NCBI GenBank assembly: GCA_016219235.1
Contig: JACRBO010000054.1
Coordinates: 1-8,974, forward strand
Source: Chloroflexota bacterium
GTDB lineage: Bacteria; Chloroflexota; Anaerolineae; Fen-1058
DNA: 8,974 nucleotides
Direction: 5' to 3'
Positions 1 to 6,319 of the stretch are shown here, piece after piece (position 1 is the stretch's first letter; each line of letters opens with the position of its first letter). Position numbers and translations under genes: made by a program. Below the pieces are notes generated by a model, which worked only from the letters and a program-made list of their open reading frames with translations, made no database searches and had not been told where the DNA came from.

Positions 1-564
<564 letters not shown>

Positions 565-567
565 AGG

Positions 568-606
568 CGGTGGGGAGGGTCACTTTAAGGGCGACACTCC
601 CCACCG
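568..606 (-). terminator. Probable intrinsic terminator of the Roadblock gene
   Basis: GGTGGGGAGGGTC (569-581) pairs with GACACTCCCCACC (593-605) with one mismatch, and C568-G606 extends the stem to 14 positions around an 11-base loop. Read on the minus strand, the stem is followed by GCCTTTTAATG, a short T tract. It lies about 60 bases after the Roadblock stop codon and about 100 bases before pyrG. The T tract is only four bases long, so termination may be partial, and the hairpin could act as an attenuator for pyrG. Between it and the Roadblock stop, a smaller hairpin (635-640 with 647-652) and a nine-codon reading frame (622-651) are visible. Confidence 0.6.
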
Positions 607-663
607 TCGAAGTCCGATTATTCAGTTGCCGGGCGATGCCAGTTGGGGCATCAGGCTCCTTTG

Positions 664-1035
664 CTAAACCAGCCGTTCCAGATCGGCGGCGGCGCGCCGC
701 ATGTCCAACATGATCAAGCCCAGCCGCGCTTGCTCCCGTGCCAGCACCGTCAACACCGCATCCTGTCCCACCGACATCAGAATGACGTAGCCGTTGTCGC
801 CGCGAATATAAACCTGATCCAGTGTGCCGCGGCCCAGTTCACCGGCGATGCGCTCGCCCAGTGACAGCATGGCGGCCGACATGGCCGACACGCGATCTTC
901 TTCAACTCCCGCCGGTAGCGAGGAGGCCATGATCAACCCGTCGACTGACACGACGGCGGAAGCTTCTACATCCGGCGTACCCGCCTGTAAATCTCGCAAG
1001 CGATCTACCATCTGTTCGGTGCGTGACTTGGGCAT
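664..1035 (-). CDS. Roadblock/LC7 domain protein (MglB-like fold)
   Basis: A 123-residue single-domain protein of the Roadblock/LC7 superfamily. Members are small cytoplasmic alpha/beta proteins that usually dimerise and regulate or scaffold Ras-like GTPases, for example MglB acting on MglA. The pattern fits: an N-terminal helix (residues 5-18), a strand with VVSVDGLIMASSLP (28-41), a long helix DRVSAMSAAMLSLGERIAGELG (47-68), strands DQVYIRGDNGYVILMSVG (73-90) and AVLTVLAR (93-100), and a final helix (101-122). The reading frame stays open upstream to 1089, but the ATG at 1035 is preferred: AAGGAG lies seven bases upstream, and a longer form would start inside the promoter. No partner GTPase or histidine kinase is encoded here, so the process it controls cannot be named. 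The superfamily assignment is firm; assignment to MglB is not. Confidence 0.85.
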   Translation of the reverse strand: MPKSRTEQMVDRLRDLQAGTPDVEASAVVSVDGLIMASSLPAGVEEDRVSAMSAAMLSLGERIAGELGRGTLDQVYIRGDNGYVILMSVGQDAVLTVLAREQARLGLIMLDMRRAAADLERLV

Positions 1036-1079
1036 GCAGCTGCTCCTTATAATAATAGCGGATTTCACAGGTCGCGGAC

Positions 1080-1108
1080 AATATACCACAGGTAAAAGGG
1101 CAAGTCAA
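1080..1108 (-). promoter_or_regulatory. Sigma-70-type promoter of the Roadblock gene
   Basis: On the minus strand TTGACT (1108-1103) and TATATT (1085-1080) are separated by exactly 17 bases. Transcription should begin near 1073, giving a leader of about 38 bases that contains the AAGGAG ribosome binding site (1048-1043). Confidence 0.75.
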
Positions 1109-1137
1109 ACAAAACGCGCGCCAGACCGTGGGGCCTA

Positions 1138-1146
1138 TGGTATAAT
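1138..1146 (+). promoter_or_regulatory. Extended -10 promoter of the exonuclease/helicase gene
   Basis: TGGTATAAT is a perfect -10 hexamer with the TGn extension. The position for a -35 box at 17-base spacing (1118-1123) has no resemblance to TTGACA, which is tolerated by extended -10 promoters. The predicted start near 1153 leaves a leader of about 32 bases before the GTG codon. It is divergent from the Roadblock promoter; the two share the spacer 1036-1184, which otherwise shows no repeat or gene. Confidence 0.65.
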
Positions 1147-1184
1147 CGCCGCGCGCTCCAGAGAGCGTCTAGATCGGATGCACT

Positions 1185-4022
1185 GTGTCACGAATCATTG
1201 TCTCGCTCGACCTCGAAACGACCGGCCTCGACCCGGCCCGCGACGCGATTATCGAAATCGGTGCAGTCAAGTTTCGGGGGGATGAAGTCCTCGATACGTT
1301 TTCGACGTTCGTCAATCCCGGCCGCGCTATTCCGCCCAAGATCACCGATCTCACCGGTATCACCGATCGGGATGTGAACTCCGCCCCGTCGATCTTTAGC
1401 ATCACGCCGCGCCTGGTGTCCTTCGTGCGTGATTTGCCTGTGATCGCGCATAACGTCGGCTTTGATCTCGGCTTTGTGCAGCGCCAGCGCGTGCTGCTGG
1501 ATAACCTCGGCCTTGATACGTTTGAACTGGCCGGGATGTTGATTCCGCACGCCGAGCGCTACAGCCTCGGCTCATTGGCCCGTACGGTCGGCATCGATTT
1601 GCCTGCCACGCACCGTGCCTTGGATGATGCGCGTGTCGCGCATGCGCTGTACATGAAGATGTTTGAGCGGGCCTGCGATATTCCGGTGAAGGTGCTGGAA
1701 GAGATCGTCAAGCATGCGCAGAAACTCGGCTGGGCGCCTAGCATCTTCTTCGAGGATGCGCTGAAAGCGGCTGCGCGTGGATCATTCACGGCGGGCAGCA
1801 TTGGTGCGCAGTTGAAGGCGAAAGGGCTTGCGCCAAAAGGGCAAGCGCCGATCTTTCAACCGAAGTCCGATGCGAAGCCTCTCCGCCCGATCGAAACACC
1901 CGGCCCGATCGAGACCGCTGCGATCGCGGCCCTGCTTGAAACTAACGGCGCGTTCGAGCAGACTTTCCCGCATTTCGAGCATCGCGCCCAGCAAGTGAAG
2001 ATGTTGCGCGCTGTCGCCGAGGCTTTCAACGAAGGCAAACACCTGATGGTGGAGGCAGGGACGGGCACTGGCAAATCGATCGCCTATCTGCTGCCCGCGA
2101 TCCATTGGGCCGCGAAGAACGGTCAACGGGTGGTCGTCTCCACGAATACGATCAACTTGCAGGAGCAGTTGGCCGCGAAAGACCTGCCCGATTTGCAGAA
2201 GATTTTGCCCTTTGAATTCCGCGCTGCCGTGATGAAAGGCCGTTCGCATTATCTGTGCCAGACGCGCTTACAACAACTGCGTCGCACCGGCCCCACCACG
2301 ACCGATGAGATGCGCGTGCTGGCTAAAGTCTTGTTGTGGCTGCCGACCACGGTCACTGGTGATGGCGATGAGTTGTTCATCCCCAATGCCGCCGAACGCG
2401 CCGCGTGGACGCGCCTCAGCGCCGACAACGAAGCCTGCACGACCGAGCGCTGCGCCTCGACCGATTGTTTCTTCCATCGTGCGCGGCAAGCCGCTGAAGC
2501 GGCACACGTGTTGATCGTCAATCACGCGCTGCTGCTGGCCGATGTGGCGGTAGCGAATCGCGCTCTGCCCGAATACGATTACCTGATCATCGACGAAGCG
2601 CATCACCTGGAAGACGCGACCACGCAGCAGTTGAGCTTTAGCATGAGCCGCACCCAACTGCGCCGTTTGCTGCAAGACGTGGGCCGGATCGATCGTACCA
2701 AAACCGATGGGATGCTGGCCGATGTCGTCGGGCGGATCCGATCGGTGGTGCCGGACAGCGTGTTTGCGAAGCCGCAGGCTATCGCGCAGAAAGTGGCCGA
2801 AGGTGTCGAGCGTGCTTTGCAAAACGCCGACGATCTATTCGAGCATCTGATCGAGTTTACGCGCGAGCATGTGGAAAACAAGAGCGATTACACGCAGCGT
2901 TTGCGCCTGTTGCCCGCCCTGCGCACGCAGCCGGCGTGGAGCAACATCGAGATTGCGTGGGACGATCTGAGCGCGCCGTTGTATGCAGTGGCCGAGGGAC
3001 TGGCGAAACTCGCCACGGTGCTGCGCGATCTGGATGAGTACGAGATTCCCGATTACGAAGAGATTATGGCGCGCGTTGCGGCGTACGCCCGATCGTTCGA
3101 CGAGGCCCGCACGAACCTGAATGCCATCATCGCCAAACCCGCGACCACGGATGTGTACTGGCTGGAGTTGGAGCAGACACCGGGCGGGCGCGGCGAGCGC
3201 ACGTCGCTCAGTTTGAACTCCGCGCCGCTACACGTCGGCCCGTTGATTCAAATGCATCTGTGGAACACCAAGAAGTCGGTCATCTTGACGTCGGCCACGC
3301 TGCGCACTGGTACGAACTTCGGCTTCGTGCGCAGTCGCCTGGCCGCCGAGGATGTCGACGAACTATCGGTGGGTTCGCCGTTCGATTACAAAGCGTCGAC
3401 GCTGGTCTATCTGGTAACGGATATTCCCGAACCGGGGCAGACGGGTTTTCAGCAGGTGCTCGATCAGGGTTTGATCGCGTTGACCACGGCGATGGGCGGC
3501 CGCACGATGGTGTTGTTCACATCATACGCGTCGTTGAAGGCCACGTCCAAGGGTATCACACGCGCGTTGAATCAAGCCGATATTCTGGTGTATGAACAGG
3601 GTGATGGTTCATCGCGGCGGCAGTTGATGGAGAATTTCAAAGGTGCGGAACGTGCGGTCTTGCTTGGAACCCGATCGTTCTGGGAAGGCGTCGATGTGCC
3701 GGGCGAGGCGCTGTCATGTTTAGCGTTGGCGCGTCTGCCGTTTGCCGTGCCCACTGATCCGATCTTTGCCGCGCGCTCGGAAACGTTCGAGCAACCGTTC
3801 ATGGAATATTCGGTGCCGGACGCGATTTTGAAATTCCGGCAGGGCTTTGGCCGCTTGATCCGCACCAAAACCGATCGCGGTATTGTAGCCGTCTTTGATA
3901 AGCGCCTGCTGACGAAGCAATATGGGCAGACCTTTCTGCAATCGCTGCCCGACTGCACGATCCGGCGCGGTCCCTACGCCGATCTTGCCAAAGCCGCCGC
4001 GGCCTGGATGAAAACGACCTGA
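1185..4022 (+). CDS. dinG: DEDDh exonuclease fused to DinG-family Fe-S helicase
   Basis: A 945-residue two-part enzyme. Residues 1-165 form a DnaQ-like 3'-5' exonuclease with all acidic and His ligands visible: Asp9 and Glu11 (DLETTG), Asp94 (HNVGFDLGF), His143 and Asp148 (HRALDDA). Residues 260-945 form an XPD/DinG-type superfamily 2 helicase: Walker A AGTGTGKS (291-298), DEAH box (470-473), LTSATL (701-706), motif V LLGTRSFWEGVDVPG (826-840) and motif VI RQGFGRLIR (885-893). Cys358, Cys418, Cys423 and Cys428 match the spacing of the iron-sulfur cluster that E. coli DinG needs for unwinding. The likely role is removal of R-loops or other structures and trimming of 3' ends in DNA repair. The start is GTG at 1185: an in-frame TAG at 1170 rules out any longer form, and the exonuclease strand begins at residue 3. 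The Shine-Dalgarno sequence is weak. The gene symbol follows the family; the E. coli protein lacks the exonuclease part. Confidence 0.95.
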   Translation: MSRIIVSLDLETTGLDPARDAIIEIGAVKFRGDEVLDTFSTFVNPGRAIPPKITDLTGITDRDVNSAPSIFSITPRLVSFVRDLPVIAHNVGFDLGFVQRQRVLLDNLGLDTFELAGMLIPHAERYSLGSLARTVGIDLPATHRALDDARVAHALYMKMFERACDIPVKVLEEIVKHAQKLGWAPSIFFEDALKAAARGSFTAGSIGAQLKAKGLAPKGQAPIFQPKSDAKPLRPIETPGPIETAAIAALLETNGAFEQTFPHFEHRAQQVKMLRAVAEAFNEGKHLMVEAGTGTGKSIAYLLPAIHWAAKNGQRVVVSTNTINLQEQLAAKDLPDLQKILPFEFRAAVMKGRSHYLCQTRLQQLRRTGPTTTDEMRVLAKVLLWLPTTVTGDGDELFIPNAAERAAWTRLSADNEACTTERCASTDCFFHRARQAAEAAHVLIVNHALLLADVAVANRALPEYDYLIIDEAHHLEDATTQQLSFSMSRTQLRRLLQDVGRIDRTKTDGMLADVVGRIRSVVPDSVFAKPQAIAQKVAEGVERALQNADDLFEHLIEFTREHVENKSDYTQRLRLLPALRTQPAWSNIEIAWDDLSAPLYAVAEGLAKLATVLRDLDEYEIPDYEEIMARVAAYARSFDEARTNLNAIIAKPATTDVYWLELEQTPGGRGERTSLSLNSAPLHVGPLIQMHLWNTKKSVILTSATLRTGTNFGFVRSRLAAEDVDELSVGSPFDYKASTLVYLVTDIPEPGQTGFQQVLDQGLIALTTAMGGRTMVLFTSYASLKATSKGITRALNQADILVYEQGDGSSRRQLMENFKGAERAVLLGTRSFWEGVDVPGEALSCLALARLPFAVPTDPIFAARSETFEQPFMEYSVPDAILKFRQGFGRLIRTKTDRGIVAVFDKRLLTKQYGQTFLQSLPDCTIRRGPYADLAKAAAAWMKTT

Positions 4023-4055
4023 TCCACAGGGAATCTCACGCACGCCACCGGCCCA

Positions 4056-4076
4056 CCTCAGCCTTGTGGGCTGAGG
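4056..4076 (+). terminator. Hairpin after the helicase gene, weak terminator candidate
   Basis: CCTCAGCC (4056-4063) pairs perfectly with GGCTGAGG (4069-4076) around a five-base loop, 33 bases after the helicase stop codon. There is no T tract after it, so it is not a canonical intrinsic terminator. It may stabilise the 3' end of the message or act together with the repeat hairpin that follows. Confidence 0.35.
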
Positions 4077-4087
4077 ACATGGGCAAG

Positions 4088-4141
4088 CCGCAAAGTGGCA
4101 AAGAAAAGAGACTAAATCTTTGCGGCTTTGCCACTTTGCGT
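4088..4141. repeat. Inverted pair of CTTTGCNN octamer arrays
   Basis: Plus-strand units are CTTTGCGG (4118-4125), CTTTGCCA (4126-4133) and CTTTGCGT (4134-4141). Minus-strand units of the same type occupy 4096-4103 (CTTTGCCA) and 4088-4095 (CTTTGCGG). The 14 bases between them are AT-rich. Because the units are alike, two exclusive hairpins are possible: a perfect 15-bp stem of 4089-4103 with 4126-4140, or a 9-bp stem of 4087-4095 with 4118-4126. The array ends six bases before the earliest possible start of the next gene (TTG 4147). No T tract follows, so a terminator role is doubtful. Confidence 0.8.
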
Positions 4142-4158
4142 GAGGCTTGAAGCATTTC

Positions 4159-6168
4159 ATGCTGCGCCGAATTCTGACCCCGCCCACGCTCAAACCCCTT
4201 AGCTATGAAGCCGCGCCGCGCTGGCCGTTGTTCCTCGGACTGGCGCTGGCGTTGGTGTTGACGTTTGTGTTATACCTTAACACGCTGAGTTTGCCCTTCT
4301 TCCAGGACGATGTGATCCATGCGCGCTGGCTGTCCACCCGCAGCGTGATCGATCCGTGGCTGACCGCCGAGAACTTACCCACGTATCGCCCCTTAGGTGA
4401 ATCGTTGTTGAAGGTGTGGTTCATCATCTTGGGCGGCAATGTGCCCGCTGTGCTGCGCCTGCAAAACATTTTGATGCATGTGCTCAACGCGGCGCTTGTG
4501 GCACTGTTGGCGTTGCGCCTTGATCACACCAAACGCCGCTATATCACGGCCGGAATCGCGGCGACGTTATTTGCAGCGTTTCCGCTCGCTTATCAAGCCG
4601 TGATCTGGATCAACGTCTTTTTCTATCCACTGGGCACGTTGTTGCTCTTGCTGGCCGCGTTGAGTTACTGGCGCGCTCGGACGCGCGGCTCGCTCGGCTG
4701 GCTGTTGATCACATGGTTGCTATGCTTCCTCGCGCCCGCCGAGATCGAGTGGGGGTTGATGTCGGGCGCGATTTTGTTCGGGCTGGAAATTCTGTGGTGG
4801 CTGGAGAAACGCTCGACGCGCCCGTGGCTCGTCGGCCCGATCGTCGGTATCGGCGTCAACGTGATCTACTTCGTCATCTGGCAGATCGTGCCCAAGTTCG
4901 ATTATGCCAGAGGCATGCAGCCCTTCGATGTGGAAGGGCTGCTGCAAAAGAGCACGTACTTCTTGCAGGGCTTTATCTATCCGACCGCGCCATTGGCGAC
5001 TCCGCTGATGGGTCAGTTTGGCCTGAACGATCTCAACGCAGTGCGGCTGGTTGCGGCGATCACGCTCGTGCCGATGCTGGCATTATTGATTCGGCGCAAG
5101 CGCACGCTGATGACGTTGGCGGGACTGGCATGGTTTGCGTTGTTGATCCTGCCTTCGCTACTCACCACCGACTTCGATTACGTGATCAACTCGCCGCGCC
5201 TGCTGTATCCCGCGATTGTGGGCGGCGTGATCATCTGGGGCGCGTTCGCGGCGGAAGTGATGACGGCTGGGCGAGCGCAGATCGTGCGTGTGGCGCTCAC
5301 CTTACTCGCGATTACCTTTGTTTTAGGACAGAATATTGCCTTTGTGCGGACCGAGACACACCTGTATCACATCGCGGAAGAGCCGGTCCATGCGTTAGCG
5401 AGAGCAGCGCGATTGCAGCCTGACGGCGATCCGTTGTTATTTGTCAACTTGCCGTCCTGGCTGTCGCCCATCGAACACGCTTACGCTGTGGGGAATCACG
5501 GCGTACAGTTCATCACCGGCTATGCGGGCATCAACGACGTGATCTTCGCCTACAATGGCCGCGATCGATTTTCACGCGCGATCAGTTTCACCAGCCTCAG
5601 CACTGAAGTGCCCTACTACTTCGGCCTGTATGGTCCCAAACTGGATTGGGATGGCCTGATCGATCAACTGAAGCAATCGGGCGAAGTCTATTTTGCGCGC
5701 TATGAACCCGAGCGCATTCGCCTGCTGCCTGCCGGGCGCATGACGAAAGTCGATCTTGGTATAGTCACCGCGCGATTAGGATCGCAATTGGAGTTAGGGA
5801 CAACGCAAGTCGAAAGCAACGCCCAAGTGATCACGGTGACGCTGAATTGGCGCATTGCGCAAACACCCAATCAAGATTTGTCAGTCTTCGTGCACGTCTA
5901 CGCGCCCGATGGTTCGCTCGTGACTCAATCGGACGGTTATCCCCTGTTGGGGCTAGCACCGTTTGGCAACTGGGATGCGGGACAAACGCTGCAAGATCGA
6001 CACACGCTGGATTGGCCGAAGGATGCGCCCGCCGGGCCGTATCGTGTCGGGGTCGGCGTGTATGATCGCGGCACCGGTCAGCGCCTTGAGGGATTTGATG
6101 TCAATGGCAATCGCTTGCCGGACGACACTGTCGTGATTCGACGCGATATGATGTTTCTGTACCAATAA
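4159..6168 (+). CDS. GT-C fold membrane glycosyltransferase-like protein, first of two paralogues
   Basis: A protein of 669 residues from ATG 4159, resembling the PMT/GT39 and TMTC group of GT-C glycosyltransferases, which use lipid-phosphate sugars outside the membrane. After the first membrane segment (about 22-42) comes LPFFQDD with the acidic pair Asp50-Asp51, the place of the GT-C catalytic motif, then TYRPL (75-79). About eleven membrane segments reach residue 397; DYVINSPRLLY (340-350) resembles the RLLYLPS element of TMTC proteins. The last 270 residues are soluble and, with an odd number of membrane passes, should lie outside the cell. They include LLFVNLPSW (426-434), YYFGLYGP (486-493) and a probable beta-sandwich with VFVHVYAPDGSL (576-587). 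An in-frame TTG at 4147 would add four residues; neither start has a well-spaced Shine-Dalgarno sequence. Donor and acceptor are unknown. Confidence 0.75.
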   Translation: MLRRILTPPTLKPLSYEAAPRWPLFLGLALALVLTFVLYLNTLSLPFFQDDVIHARWLSTRSVIDPWLTAENLPTYRPLGESLLKVWFIILGGNVPAVLRLQNILMHVLNAALVALLALRLDHTKRRYITAGIAATLFAAFPLAYQAVIWINVFFYPLGTLLLLLAALSYWRARTRGSLGWLLITWLLCFLAPAEIEWGLMSGAILFGLEILWWLEKRSTRPWLVGPIVGIGVNVIYFVIWQIVPKFDYARGMQPFDVEGLLQKSTYFLQGFIYPTAPLATPLMGQFGLNDLNAVRLVAAITLVPMLALLIRRKRTLMTLAGLAWFALLILPSLLTTDFDYVINSPRLLYPAIVGGVIIWGAFAAEVMTAGRAQIVRVALTLLAITFVLGQNIAFVRTETHLYHIAEEPVHALARAARLQPDGDPLLFVNLPSWLSPIEHAYAVGNHGVQFITGYAGINDVIFAYNGRDRFSRAISFTSLSTEVPYYFGLYGPKLDWDGLIDQLKQSGEVYFARYEPERIRLLPAGRMTKVDLGIVTARLGSQLELGTTQVESNAQVITVTLNWRIAQTPNQDLSVFVHVYAPDGSLVTQSDGYPLLGLAPFGNWDAGQTLQDRHTLDWPKDAPAGPYRVGVGVYDRGTGQRLEGFDVNGNRLPDDTVVIRRDMMFLYQ

Positions 6169-6189
6169 TCGTCTGATATGCCGCGTCCG

Positions 6190-6288
6190 CCGAAGATGAA
6201 TCTTCGGGCTACGGCACTGCGCCGGATCAATCCGGCTAACCCGATTCATCGGGTGCTGTGGTGTAGCCCGGCGACTTCATCGCCGGGC
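6190..6288. repeat. Cluster of four hairpins, quasi-palindromic intergenic element
   Basis: Four perfect stems follow one another in the 151-base spacer between the two membrane protein genes: CCGAAGAT/ATCTTCGG (6190-6207), GCCGGAT/ATCCGGC (6221-6236), CCCGAT/ATCGGG (6240-6253) and GCCCGGCGA/TCGCCGGGC (6266-6288). Three have two-base loops and the last has a five-base loop. The centres share a GATnnATC-like core. CGGGCTAC (6205-6212) and GTAGCCCG (6263-6270) form an outer inverted repeat, with GCAC (6214-6217) and GTGC (6253-6256) nearby, so the whole element is roughly symmetric and could fold as a branched structure. There is no T tract; it resembles REP/BIME-type elements more than a terminator. 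Confidence 0.75.
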
Positions 6289-6319
6289 GTGCAAGCGTGG
6301 TGTTCCAACTGCCCTACCA

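Noticed and set aside
607..660. Riboswitch resemblance on the minus strand, with a GCCCGGCAAC stretch like the S-box core
   Set aside because: Only this short stretch matches. The flanking helices of a SAM riboswitch cannot be built and it lies just after a stop codon, before a terminator, ahead of pyrG.
1036..1089. An 18-residue N-terminal extension of the Roadblock protein
   Set aside because: It would begin inside the promoter, upstream of the expected transcript start, whereas ATG 1035 has a well-placed AAGGAG.
824..1285. A 153-codon plus-strand frame crossing the Roadblock gene, both promoters and the helicase start
   Set aside because: It is antisense to a conserved domain and runs through two promoter regions; no homology pattern is visible.
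4713..5423. A 236-codon frame inside the first membrane protein, same strand
   Set aside because: Rich in Arg, Ala and Asp without motifs, and fully inside a gene with paralogue support in the other frame.
6169..6319. Intrinsic terminator for the first membrane protein gene
   Set aside because: The hairpins are strong but none is followed by a T tract on either strand.
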